A stretch of 10,000 bases of DNA from Oscillospiraceae bacterium (GCA_003508605.1 DNUB01000037.1:1-10000); one strand, 5' to 3'; positions 1 through 6,939 are shown, numbered from the stretch's first letter. Notes: generated by a model not told the origin, from the sequence alone. A program made the numbers and translations.

Positions 1-12
1 GGGGACATCGGA

Positions 13-27
13 TTTTGATTATCAAAA
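13..27. repeat. Small AT-rich palindrome upstream of the XRE gene
   Basis: Seven-base arms TTTTGAT and ATCAAAA flank one T. It lies about 57 bases before the -35 box of the gene that follows. It could be the tail of a weak terminator for a gene off the left edge, or a regulator site. TTTTGA recurs twice more before the promoter. No firm function can be assigned. Confidence 0.3.
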
Positions 28-83
28 ATGCGTTATGTAAAAGAATTTTGACGCAGCTTTTTAACAATGACAAATCGTTTTGA

Positions 84-112
84 TAGACATCGAGCCGAAA
101 AAAAACGATAAT
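84..112 (+). promoter_or_regulatory. SigA-type promoter for the XRE membrane regulator
   Basis: A -35 box TAGACA (84-89, five of six matches to TTGACA) is followed after exactly 17 bases by a -10 box GATAAT (107-112, five of six matches to TATAAT). Transcription should begin near 119-121, leaving a leader of about 23 bases that contains the ribosome site GGGAGG (130-135), seven bases before the ATG. This is the only clear housekeeping-type promoter I could find in the window. Confidence 0.7.
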
Positions 113-142
113 ATAGGTAATTAAAAAACGGGAGGTTAAAAA

Positions 143-820
143 ATGGTAATAGGCGTTCAAATTAAAAAAGCCCGCTTAAACGCCGGGTTTACCCAAGAGC
201 AGGCGGCGGAGGCTCTCGGAGTAAGCAGGCAGACCATATCAAATTGGGAGAACGAAAAGACCCTTCCCGATATTATCAGCGTAGTAAAAATGAGCGACCT
301 GTATAATATCAGTCTTGACCTTCTGCTAAAAGGGGGAGAACCTATGTCCGATTATCTGAATTATTTGCAGGACTGCACCGATGTGGTGAAAAGCAAAAAT
401 AATCTGTCAAAGCTTATACTGATTCTTGTTTCCTTTGTTATCTGGGCGTTTTCGCTGATGGTATTCTGGTTTATTATGGATTCGGGAGACGCTTTGGGCT
501 ACAGTGTGGTTTTCATTATGGGACTGATTCCCATAAATATATTCGTTTTTTCCTTAATAACAGGCATAAACGATTTCTGGGGCAAATGCAAATGGCTTTC
601 CGTTCCCGTTTGGGGTATTCTGTATATGCTTTTGGAGTATGCCACCTTTAGTGCGAAAAATATGATTGCTTTTGAAAAAGTAAATATGCCCTACCCGGAA
701 TTATTTGCTGCAGGTGCGGCGGTGTCCCTTTTCGGATTGATTTTGGGCAAAGGGATTCGGGTTTTAAAAAGAAAGCTTCTTTTAAAAAGAGATATTGGGG
801 GTTCGGAGCAGGAAAGCTGA
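143..820 (+). CDS. XRE-family HTH regulator with four predicted membrane segments
   Basis: The N-terminus (about residues 5-62) is a Cro/CI-type helix-turn-helix: it has the pattern ARLNAGFTQEQAAEALGVSR followed by QTISNWENEKTLPD, typical of XRE repressors. After a short linker, residues 90-111, 119-141, about 151-168 and 186-204 are hydrophobic and probably cross the membrane, followed by a basic tail with many Lys and Arg. The start is supported by GGGAGG seven bases upstream. The likely role is a membrane-tethered one-component transcription regulator that senses something in or at the membrane; such HTH–membrane fusions are common in Firmicutes but mostly uncharacterised. It is transcribed alone from its own promoter and ends at a strong terminator. 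Target genes cannot be read from the sequence; a partner gene could lie beyond the left edge. The DNA-binding call is firm, the signal unknown. Confidence 0.88.
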   Translation: MVIGVQIKKARLNAGFTQEQAAEALGVSRQTISNWENEKTLPDIISVVKMSDLYNISLDLLLKGGEPMSDYLNYLQDCTDVVKSKNNLSKLILILVSFVIWAFSLMVFWFIMDSGDALGYSVVFIMGLIPINIFVFSLITGINDFWGKCKWLSVPVWGILYMLLEYATFSAKNMIAFEKVNMPYPELFAAGAAVSLFGLILGKGIRVLKRKLLLKRDIGGSEQES

Positions 821-844
821 TTTTTCAAACAGAACCTAATACGA

Positions 845-884
845 AAAAATCACCGCTGTGGTTTTATCCTTGGCGGTGATTTTT
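845..884. terminator. Bidirectional intrinsic terminator after the XRE gene
   Basis: Perfect 12-base arms AAAAATCACCGC (845-856) and GCGGTGATTTTT (873-884) surround a 16-base loop. A T tract follows on the plus strand and, because the left arm begins with A residues (844-849), also on the minus strand. It begins 24 bases after the stop codon of the XRE gene and can also stop minus-strand transcripts arriving from the lipoprotein gene. Confidence 0.9.
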
Positions 885-912
885 CATATTTTTTCGAAGA
901 TTCCTTTATGTC

Positions 913-1071
913 ATACTAATTCTTAATTAAAATAAGACAAAGCCGACGGGCGTGGCGTTCCTGATCAAGGAAGACCCGACGCAGGAATATGCAGATATTT
1001 CAAGTCGGGCTGACGCAGAGCAGGGGTGCCACGGTCGGTGGATTTGTCTGATTTTAATTGAGATTTAGTAT
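913..1071. mobile_element. MITE-like element with 29-bp terminal inverted repeats
   Basis: The outer arms at 913-941 and 1043-1071 are inverted copies over 29 bases with three mismatches; they start ATACTAA and end TTAGTAT. Inside, further complementary pairs continue the stem: CCGAC (943-947) with GTCGG (1034-1038), CGTGGC (951-956) with GCCACG (1028-1033), and an apical hairpin CCCGAC (975-980) with GTCGGG (1004-1009). The 159-bp element therefore folds almost end to end. It is GC-rich in the middle and AT-rich at the ends, unlike flanking DNA, and sits between convergent genes. A TA dinucleotide is present at each outer end, as expected for insertion by an IS630/Tc1-type transposase, but two bases are weak evidence. 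No transposase is encoded. Alternatives are a structured RNA or a large terminator. Copy number in the genome is the missing test. Confidence 0.6.
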
Positions 1072-1081
1072 CAGTCTCTTT

Positions 1082-1096
1082 TGATAAAAATTATCA
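1082..1096 (-). other. Weak AT-rich hairpin over the stop codon of the lipoprotein gene
   Basis: Arms TGATAA (1082-1087) and TTATCA (1091-1096) surround three A residues and include the TGA stop. There is no T tract after it on the minus strand, so it is a poor terminator by itself. Termination more likely occurs within the large inverted element or at the bidirectional terminator at 845-884. Confidence 0.35.
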
Positions 1097-2725
1097 GAAC
1101 TTAAGCTCATCAAGGGTAACGACTCCTTCATTATTATAAACCTTATCCAACAGCTCGTCGGAGGAATATTTTCCCGTAAGACGTCCGTCGGCGTCAATAA
1201 GACAATCTCCCTTATCAAGAGCAAAATAAAGCCATAAAGCGTTATCCTGCGCCATAATATCGGGATCGGGAGCAGTAAGGCAGTGAGTCATTGCGGCAGC
1301 TCTCGAAGATTTATAGTAAATCGTACCCATAAACCTTCCGTTTCCGCTGTCTCCCGTGGTATTGTATATATTTTCTCCCACAATATCCACATACTCGTCC
1401 CCGGGATAATAATCTCCCGAGCCGCCGTTCCATACCCAGATAAGATTGTTTAAGCCGTAAAATCCGTTAAACCGATTGACCATGGTTTTCCAAAGCCAGC
1501 GGAAGCACTCGGCGTTGCTCCACCAATAGCCCCCCTTGCCGCCGTCCGGGAGAGGAGAAAAAAGCACGGTAACGTTTTCCTCCTGCAGCTCCTTAAGAAA
1601 AGCGGCGGCATTGTCAAGATCCTGCATAAGCCTGTAGCATTCTCTGGAAATATCTCCGCTGCCGTAAAGAGCTTCTATGGTGTCCATTGAGGCTTCCGAA
1701 ATATCTATATTTGTCTGAACCTTTGAAAAGTCAAAGTCGGTAAGCAGAGAAAGGTAATGGCTTTTATCCGACGGCGCATACCAATTCCAGCCGTAAGCCG
1801 CCAAGCCTCCCATTTTGCTCCATTCCTTAGCCAGCTCCAGCTCCTTTTCCCTTTCGCCGTAGTCCGGGCTTTTCTCTTGAGTACAACTTAAATCGCCCTG
1901 TCTTATGGCGGGAAGCCGGTCTGTAAGATTGTATATGGCGGCAATTTCCGCATTTGTGCCTGCCGTTACCTTTTGTCCCGCAAGAGTTTTTTTACCGTAA
2001 AATTCCGACAGCATTCCCATAGCTTTAACGGTTTTGTTGCTTGCATTGGGATTTATGGGGGCGTTGCTCATTATATAAAATCCGTTGCTTACGCTTCTGC
2101 CGTTTTCGATTTTTACCATATCCATATAGGCCATACCCGAAACGGATTGGAGAATTATGGTGTTATCGCCCTTTTTGAGGTAAATTCCCTCAATGGTAAA
2201 AGGGGTAAAGGCGGTTACGTCCTTTTGGTAGATAACGCCCTTTGATACGCCGTCAAAGGTTTCATAGCCCTCCTCGGAAACAATTCTGTTTCCGCCTACA
2301 ATAACGTTTACCCCCGTATCAAATGCGCACATATAAAGGGTAAGCTTATAATACTGAGTCGAGGGGACATGAACCGTAAGGGCGGCGTATTCATGAGTGT
2401 CTATCTGTATATAGCCCGTACCCTCATAGCCCATTAAATACGTGTGCCTTTCGTTGTCGCATACTTCCTCAAGCTGGAAGGTTTCCGAAAAGCTTTCCTC
2501 GTTTATATTGACTTCCTTTACCTGATACTTGTCCGGTATGGATTTGTCCTCCTCTTCGGTTTTGGGCGGCTCCTCCGTGATAATCGCAGAGCTTGTGCCC
2601 GTGCCGTCCGCTATGGGGGGAGTATCGTACCCTATCCGTGTACAGCCCGTCAGCAAAAAGCAGGCAAGGGCGGTTACTGCCGCAAGCTTTATGCTTTTTT
2701 TGTTCGTATAGCTTTTTTCTATCAT
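1094..2725 (-). CDS. Lipoprotein with CBM35-like domain and catalytically degenerate GH26-like domain
   Basis: The signal peptide (residues 1-27) ends in lipobox LLTG followed by Cys28, so the protein is probably lipid-anchored on the outer face of the membrane. Residues 35-70 are an acidic, Pro-rich linker. Residues about 80-210 resemble a CBM35/CBM6-type beta-sandwich (GTGYIQI, then GDNTIILQ and YMDMVKIENG). Residues about 225-543 follow the GH26 mannanase fold: the segments FYGKKTLAGQ, NNLIWVWNG, YYPGDEYVDIVG and PDPD match family landmarks. However, the acid/base motif, usually RPxHE, reads SPLPD (residues 390-394), and the nucleophile motif, usually LSExG, reads MTHCL with His481. The usual WHW is WNW (313-315). 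Hydrolysis by the normal GH26 mechanism is therefore unlikely; a sugar-binding or scaffold role is inferred. The ATG lies one base past the stop of the upstream FtsA-like gene, with ribosome site GGAAGG inside that gene's end. GH26-like scaffold is confident, the role is not. Confidence 0.85.
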   Translation of the reverse strand: MIEKSYTNKKSIKLAAVTALACFLLTGCTRIGYDTPPIADGTGTSSAIITEEPPKTEEEDKSIPDKYQVKEVNINEESFSETFQLEEVCDNERHTYLMGYEGTGYIQIDTHEYAALTVHVPSTQYYKLTLYMCAFDTGVNVIVGGNRIVSEEGYETFDGVSKGVIYQKDVTAFTPFTIEGIYLKKGDNTIILQSVSGMAYMDMVKIENGRSVSNGFYIMSNAPINPNASNKTVKAMGMLSEFYGKKTLAGQKVTAGTNAEIAAIYNLTDRLPAIRQGDLSCTQEKSPDYGEREKELELAKEWSKMGGLAAYGWNWYAPSDKSHYLSLLTDFDFSKVQTNIDISEASMDTIEALYGSGDISRECYRLMQDLDNAAAFLKELQEENVTVLFSPLPDGGKGGYWWSNAECFRWLWKTMVNRFNGFYGLNNLIWVWNGGSGDYYPGDEYVDIVGENIYNTTGDSGNGRFMGTIYYKSSRAAAMTHCLTAPDPDIMAQDNALWLYFALDKGDCLIDADGRLTGKYSSDELLDKVYNNEGVVTLDELKF

Positions 2726-2726
2726 C

Positions 2727-5219
2727 TTAATCCTTCCAGCGTGCTATTGCCCTGTCACCCTCGTGAAGCTCCTCGCCGAAGCTTATTTCCTTGCCGTTTA
2801 AGGTAAGCTCGACTCCTCTGCCGCCGGGATTTTTTGTATCCAAATCGGCATATGTCATAAGCTCTAAGAAGGTATGCGGCTCTCCGTCATTTTTTTCGGG
2901 CAGGGTTATGGGCGAGCCGTTAAGGGTAAGGGTTATGGGCGGAATATACCCCTCGCTCACTCCGTAAACGTCATCGTTTAAATTTCTGCCGCTTGGCATA
3001 CCCCTACGGAAAACCGCATCGGCTTCCTCCGCCGAGCTGCTGTTTAACCGGCTTGGCTCCTGCGGGGCGGGGCAGACCGCTTCCGTCTGTTCCGCCGCTT
3101 CGGTCTGCCCTGCCGCAGGGGCGGCGGGAAGAGCGGTATTGGCGGGGGCGTTTTTTTGCTGTGCCTCGGCCGCAGTCACGGGCTGCCGCACCGTGACAGG
3201 GGCAGCAGCGGCTTTTTCTCTCTGTAGGTTACCGGAGGACGCAGAAATGCCCGAATCGGCTCTCTGCACGGCCTGATTAAAATCCGAAGCGGCAAGGGTG
3301 TTAATGGTTCTGATCTCACCCTCCTCATCGGCTCCGCTTATTCCGTTTATTGCCTGTATTTTTCTGTTGATGTCATCTATGCCGCCCGAAGCCGTCTGAC
3401 CGTTTGAAGCCGGGTCCATTCCCATAACCGAGGGAATAACCTTTATCGTGATATTATCTCCGTCGCAAAGGACATAACTCTGATCGGCCGCCTTTCCGTT
3501 TACCGAAAATCCCTCGGAGTATTCTATACCCACCGATTCCAGCAAATCGCCCAAGGTAAGAATACCGCCTGTAACGATGCTGTCGAGGGGCTGTATTTCA
3601 TAATCGGGTTTTTGGGGCTTTCCGTTTGCCAGAACCTCAAGACCGAATTTGTAGCGTTTGCTGCCAAAGGTAACATATCCCGAATTGTACTTGCCGTAAT
3701 CAATCTCATTCTGCAGCGTGGTATGAGCGTTTTCACCGTTTTTGGCAGGAATGAGGGTAACCTTGTCGCCTTGTGTAACAATGGTGGTAAGTCCCGCATT
3801 TTTGCCGTTTATTATTATCTCCGCCGAGGTCATCATTGTGCCCTTGCGGAAAACCTTATTGCCGTTCAGGGTAAAGGTAAGACCCTGACCCGAATGACCC
3901 ATAATTTCCGCAGCCTTAAAGCCTGCCGCCGACAAAAGCTGAAATACCGTAAGCTTTTTGGTATCGAAAACTCTTACCTTTTTATCGTTTACGGTAATAA
4001 CGGAAAAATCGTAGCCTCTGTCGTTCAAAGCGGTTACGCCGATACCGATGGGCGTTATATATTCCGCACCCATTTTAAAGCCGCCCACGTCGACGCCTCG
4101 GGCAAATTCGCTGTTTCCTACCGCAACTCTGTCCTCGTCTATATCCAGCCTATCCGCCACTAAGGTGGTGAGTCCCTTTATAAGGCTTCCGCCGCCTACA
4201 AGAAAAACAGCCTGAGGAGATCCGCCGTTTATTTTAAGTATGGCGTCGCATATCGTTCCCGCCAAATTATCCATGCTGGACAGAATGCTTTCGATAAAAT
4301 CCTCCTGTGTAACGGTATGCTTAATGCCGAAAATGTCCTTATATGTAATGTCGCTTCCCGAGTCGGAGTCGTACTTCATTTGCTCCGCAGCGGCAAAATC
4401 CACAAGATAATTTTTTATTACCTCCTCGGTTATCTCGTCTCCCGCCACCGTTGCCATAGCGTAGGCGATAATCGAACCGTCCTTGGAAACGGCAATATCC
4501 GAGGTGCCTGCGCCGATATCCACAAGGGCAATATTTATAAGCCTTATTTCGGGCGGAATTATCACGTTCATAGCGGCAATAGGCTCCAGGGTAAGGCTCT
4601 GCACCTCTAATTTATTAAGCTCCATAACCGAGTACAGACCCTCTACCACAATGCCGGGAAGAAAGGCCACCACCATATTTATAAGTGCCTTCTGCCCCTT
4701 ATGCCCCGTTAAGGATATCATCTTGTAATCGTCAAGGAGATAGCTTACCACATTATGCCCCACACAGTAAAAGAGAGTTCCGCCCTCCTTGGTTTCCTCG
4801 TCCAGCTGAGTCTGGGCAAGGGAAATTGTTTCCATCTCCATAGACGCCACCATTTCCTCGGTGATTATCTCGCTGTCGGAAATGTCAAATTCCTTTGAGA
4901 CGTTTACGGTTTTCAAGGCGCGTCCTGCGGCGGCAATACAGGCTCTTTGCAGGGTGCAGCCGATTTTCTCCTCCAGCTGTGCCTTTACCTCGCCTACGAT
5001 TTTAGCCACCTGCTTAATGTCCTCCACCTGTCCGTCGACCATGGCCCGGCGGGTATGGGGGTGTGAAACGCATTCGAGAATCTTAAAATTGTCTCCGTCC
5101 CTTTCGCCTATAATGCCAACAACGGTGCGTGTTCCTATATCGAGGGCAAAAATCCTGTCCCCCTGTTCGGCGGCGGCAGCTTTTTTGCCGTTTCTTTTTA
5201 AAATTTGCTCAATGTCCAT
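2727..5219 (-). CDS. FtsA-like actin-fold ATPase with long beta-grasp-repeat C-terminal extension
   Basis: Residues about 20-400 are an FtsA/PilM-type ATPase of the actin/Hsp70 superfamily: phosphate-1 loop ALDIGTRT (25-32), an FtsA-type insertion near 100-190, phosphate-2 loop VDIGAGTSDIAV (233-244) and adenosine loop FLVGGGSLIKGL (339-350). Classical FtsA is about 420 residues; this protein has 830. The extra part holds three similar units (about 414-492, 521-596 and 761-828), each with a short helix of pattern T-x-x-x-L-L/M, then a strand with NGK and a closing GD-plus-hydrophobic strand, suggesting ubiquitin-like beta-grasp folds. Between units two and three lies a low-complexity Ala/Gln/Pro-rich linker (about 600-755). 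It does not end in the amphipathic helix by which FtsA binds membrane. The start has AGGAGA six bases upstream. It probably acts in the cytoplasm, perhaps polymerising or binding a division or envelope partner. It should not be called the canonical ftsA without a genome-wide check: no ftsZ is adjacent. It is transcribed with the lipoprotein gene. Confidence 0.85.
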   Translation of the reverse strand: MDIEQILKRNGKKAAAAEQGDRIFALDIGTRTVVGIIGERDGDNFKILECVSHPHTRRAMVDGQVEDIKQVAKIVGEVKAQLEEKIGCTLQRACIAAAGRALKTVNVSKEFDISDSEIITEEMVASMEMETISLAQTQLDEETKEGGTLFYCVGHNVVSYLLDDYKMISLTGHKGQKALINMVVAFLPGIVVEGLYSVMELNKLEVQSLTLEPIAAMNVIIPPEIRLINIALVDIGAGTSDIAVSKDGSIIAYAMATVAGDEITEEVIKNYLVDFAAAEQMKYDSDSGSDITYKDIFGIKHTVTQEDFIESILSSMDNLAGTICDAILKINGGSPQAVFLVGGGSLIKGLTTLVADRLDIDEDRVAVGNSEFARGVDVGGFKMGAEYITPIGIGVTALNDRGYDFSVITVNDKKVRVFDTKKLTVFQLLSAAGFKAAEIMGHSGQGLTFTLNGNKVFRKGTMMTSAEIIINGKNAGLTTIVTQGDKVTLIPAKNGENAHTTLQNEIDYGKYNSGYVTFGSKRYKFGLEVLANGKPQKPDYEIQPLDSIVTGGILTLGDLLESVGIEYSEGFSVNGKAADQSYVLCDGDNITIKVIPSVMGMDPASNGQTASGGIDDINRKIQAINGISGADEEGEIRTINTLAASDFNQAVQRADSGISASSGNLQREKAAAAPVTVRQPVTAAEAQQKNAPANTALPAAPAAGQTEAAEQTEAVCPAPQEPSRLNSSSAEEADAVFRRGMPSGRNLNDDVYGVSEGYIPPITLTLNGSPITLPEKNDGEPHTFLELMTYADLDTKNPGGRGVELTLNGKEISFGEELHEGDRAIARWKD

Positions 5220-5326
5220 AAGGTTTCTCCTGTATCAGTAGAATAAGGGCAATGCCGTAAAATAATGCGGTTTAAGTGATACTGCATAACAGACATCGGA
5301 ATTATGCCGTAAAAAATGTACTGCAG
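5220..5326 (-). promoter_or_regulatory. Leader region of the FtsA-like gene
   Basis: About 107 non-coding bases between the hairpin after the Rrf2 gene and the FtsA-like start. It holds the ribosome site AGGAGA (complement of 5226-5231) and a direct repeat ATGCCGTAAAA at 5252-5262 and 5304-5314, 52 bases apart. I did not find a convincing -35/-10 pair on the minus strand, so the gene may have an unusual promoter or be read from upstream through the hairpin. Confidence 0.35.
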
Positions 5327-5358
5327 GAGCCTGTTCTCGTTTTTGTGAGAACAAGCCC
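5327..5358 (-). terminator. Hairpin after the Rrf2 gene, possible weak terminator
   Basis: Arms at 5327-5338 and 5347-5358 pair over 12 bases around an 8-base loop. As minus-strand RNA the two mismatches become G-U pairs, so the structure is stable in the coding direction. It overlaps the TAG stop. The nearest T run (minus-strand complement of 5311-5316) is about ten bases past the stem, too far for an ideal terminator. It may attenuate or process transcripts rather than stop them fully. Confidence 0.55.
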
Positions 5359-5786
5359 TACGGCTTAATCAATTTATCAAAGGTCTGCTTCTTTAAATAT
5401 TCCTTTACTATTTCCGAAACGTCGGAAAAAGCCTGTCTGTAATTACAAGGAAGTCCGTCCGCACTGCAGTTGCAGCTATATCCCTCGGAAAGACAGCGGC
5501 TGAACCGATATTCGCCCTCAACGATTTCAATTACGTCGTAAAGGGAGATTTCCTTTACGGGCTTAATTAAGCGGTAGCCTCCGTATACGCCCTTGTAGCT
5601 TTTTACAAGACCGCCGCTTACCAATTTCCGAAGTATTTTAAGGGCAAATCTTAAGGGCACATCGGTGCTTTCCGAAATGGTTCCTGCGTCTATGCAGCTT
5701 TTAATTCCGTTGTCCCCCTTTAAGGATTCCTTCCCCAATGTATCAACAATCCTGATAGCATAGTCCGTTTCAAGTGTAATGTGCAT
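5358..5786 (-). CDS. Rrf2-family transcription regulator, probable Fe-S cluster sensor
   Basis: The 142-residue protein matches the Rrf2/IscR family in length and layout. A winged helix-turn-helix covers about residues 1-75, with the signature LRKLVSGGLVKSYKGVYGGY (52-71, wing residues GGY) and the following RLIKPVKEISLYDVIEIVEG typical of the dimerisation helix start. Cysteines 98, 105, 107 and 114 cluster where IscR and relatives bind an iron-sulfur cluster (IscR uses three Cys and one His), so redox, iron or nitric oxide sensing is plausible; which residues bind is not certain. The ribosome site AAAGGAA lies five bases before the ATG. Unlike IscR, no cysteine desulfurase or scaffold gene is next to it: it follows rpoD by 67 bases and precedes the FtsA-like gene, so targets are probably elsewhere or include itself. 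Confidence 0.9.
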   Translation of the reverse strand: MHITLETDYAIRIVDTLGKESLKGDNGIKSCIDAGTISESTDVPLRFALKILRKLVSGGLVKSYKGVYGGYRLIKPVKEISLYDVIEIVEGEYRFSRCLSEGYSCNCSADGLPCNYRQAFSDVSEIVKEYLKKQTFDKLIKP

Positions 5787-5796
5787 TTATGTTCCT

Positions 5797-5813
5797 TTCA
5801 AATATCCTTTGAA
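5797..5813. promoter_or_regulatory. Perfect inverted repeat overlapping the Rrf2 ribosome site
   Basis: TTCAAA (5797-5802) and TTTGAA (5808-5813) flank the five-base spacer TATCC. The left arm overlaps the Shine-Dalgarno site of the Rrf2 gene (5792-5798). Rrf2 regulators bind dyads and often repress themselves, so this is a candidate operator; as RNA it could instead hide the ribosome site. In addition ATGTGCAT occurs twice nearby (5779-5786 and 5813-5820). Inference only. Confidence 0.4.
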
Positions 5814-5853
5814 TGTGCATATGTATAAAGGACTCCGTAAAACCCGGCGGCCG

Positions 5854-6939
5854 TTAATCCAGAAAGTCCCTTAATTTCTTGCTGCGGGAGGGGTGGCGCA
5901 GCTTGCGGAGAGCCTTTGCCTCTATCTGCCTTATGCGCTCTCTTGTTACCTCAAATCTTTGTCCCACCTCTTCAAGGGTTCTGGGACGTCCGTCCTCCAA
6001 ACCGAATCTAAGGCGCAGCACCTTTTCTTCCCGCTCGGTAAGAGTGCCCAATACCTCGTCAAGCTGCTCCTTTAAAAGGGAAAGGGAGGCTACCTCGGCA
6101 GGGGCAGGCGCAAGCTCGTCGGGGATAAAATCCCCCAAGTGGCTGTCCTCCTCCTCGCCGATAGGAGTTTCAAGGGAAACGGGATCCTGGCTTATGCGTA
6201 TTATCTCTCTTACACGCTCCACAGGCATATTCAGCTCGTTGGAAATTTCCTCGACGCTGGGCTCATGTCCGTTTTTATGAAGCAGCTGGCTTGAAACCTT
6301 CTTTACCTTTGTGATGGTTTCAACCATGTGTACGGGAATGCGGATAGTTCTCGCCTGATCCGCAATGGCGCGTGTTATGGCCTGTCTTATCCACCATGTG
6401 GCATAGGTGGAAAACTTGTAGCCCTTTCGGTAGTCGAATTTCTCCACCGCCTTAAGCAGTCCCATATTGCCCTCTTGAATAAGGTCGAGAAACTGCATTC
6501 CTCTGCCCACATATCTTTTTGCAATGCTGACAACAAGCCGCAGGTTAGCCTCGGTCAGTCTTTTTCTTGCGAACTGATCCCCCTGGCTTTTGCGCATGGC
6601 AAGGGCAATTTCCTCCTCAGCGGTAAGCAGGGGAACCACGCCGATTTCCTTAAGGTAGATCTTAACGGGGTCGTCAATGGTAATTCCTTCCGTGGAAAGA
6701 GCCAAATCCAAGTCGTCCTCCCCCGTAAAATCAAGGGCGGTATCAAGATCCTCGTCGGTTATAAAATCGTCGACAATATCTATATTATTGCTTTCAAAAT
6801 CGTCATAAAGCTTGTTGATCTGATCCACATCGAAATTCATATCCTCAAGAACGTCGTTAATTTCCTTTGTGGTCAGCTTTCCTTCCTTTTTTCCCCGTTC
6901 TAAAAGCTCGGTTACAGTATTTTTTCCGTTTTCAGCCAT
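5854..6939 (-). CDS. rpoD: Housekeeping RNA polymerase sigma factor (SigA/RpoD)
   Basis: This primary sigma-70 factor directs RNA polymerase to most promoters. Seen in order: an acidic region 1.1 (about residues 1-80), region 1.2 beginning [11 protein letters not shown] (90-100), region 2 with [16 protein letters not shown] (132-147), [20 protein letters not shown] (151-170) and the promoter-melting and -10 reading stretch [18 protein letters not shown] (175-192), region 3 (about 205-255), and region 4 with [14 protein letters not shown] (301-314) and the -35 helix-turn-helix [20 protein letters not shown] (331-350). At 361 residues it lacks the large insertion of proteobacterial RpoD, as in Bacillus SigA. 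AAAAGGAAG lies seven bases before the ATG. It follows dnaG by 82 bases, as in the macromolecular synthesis operon. No own promoter was evident. Identity is essentially certain; sigA is an equally valid name. Confidence 0.98.
   Translation of the reverse strand: MAENGKNTVTELLERGKKEGKLTTKEINDVLEDMNFDVDQINKLYDDFESNNIDIVDDFITDEDLDTALDFTGEDDLDLALSTEGITIDDPVKIYLKEIGVVPLLTAEEEIALAMRKSQGDQFARKRLTEANLRLVVSIAKRYVGRGMQFLDLIQEGNMGLLKAVEKFDYRKGYKFSTYATWWIRQAITRAIADQARTIRIPVHMVETITKVKKVSSQLLHKNGHEPSVEEISNELNMPVERVREIIRISQDPVSLETPIGEEEDSHLGDFIPDELAPAPAEVASLSLLKEQLDEVLGTLTEREEKVLRLRFGLEDGRPRTLEEVGQRFEVTRERIRQIEAKALRKLRHPSRSKKLRDFLD

Noticed and set aside
931..1068. A frame without stops (GTG at 952) running through most of the inverted element
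   Set aside because: No ribosome site, no ATG, and the sequence is constrained by base pairing, which can leave frames open by chance. I do not call it a gene.
3612..4163. Long antisense open frame (183 codons) inside the FtsA-like gene
   Set aside because: Shadow of the real gene: the minus-strand protein has clear ATPase motifs here and the plus-strand frame has no recognisable domain or ribosome site.
2727..5219. Calling the 830-residue protein the canonical cell-division FtsA
   Set aside because: It is twice the usual length, lacks the C-terminal membrane helix, and has no ftsZ or ftsQ neighbour, so only FtsA-like is justified.
5772..5820. Possible 16-codon leader peptide starting at ATG complement of 5818-5820, overlapping the Rrf2 start out of frame
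   Set aside because: The nearest purine-rich site is about 13 bases away and weak; the ATGCACATT duplication explains the extra ATG. Unsupported as a gene.
6328..6903. 191-codon antisense frame across rpoD
   Set aside because: Lies wholly opposite conserved sigma-factor coding sequence; no start signals and no recognisable protein features.
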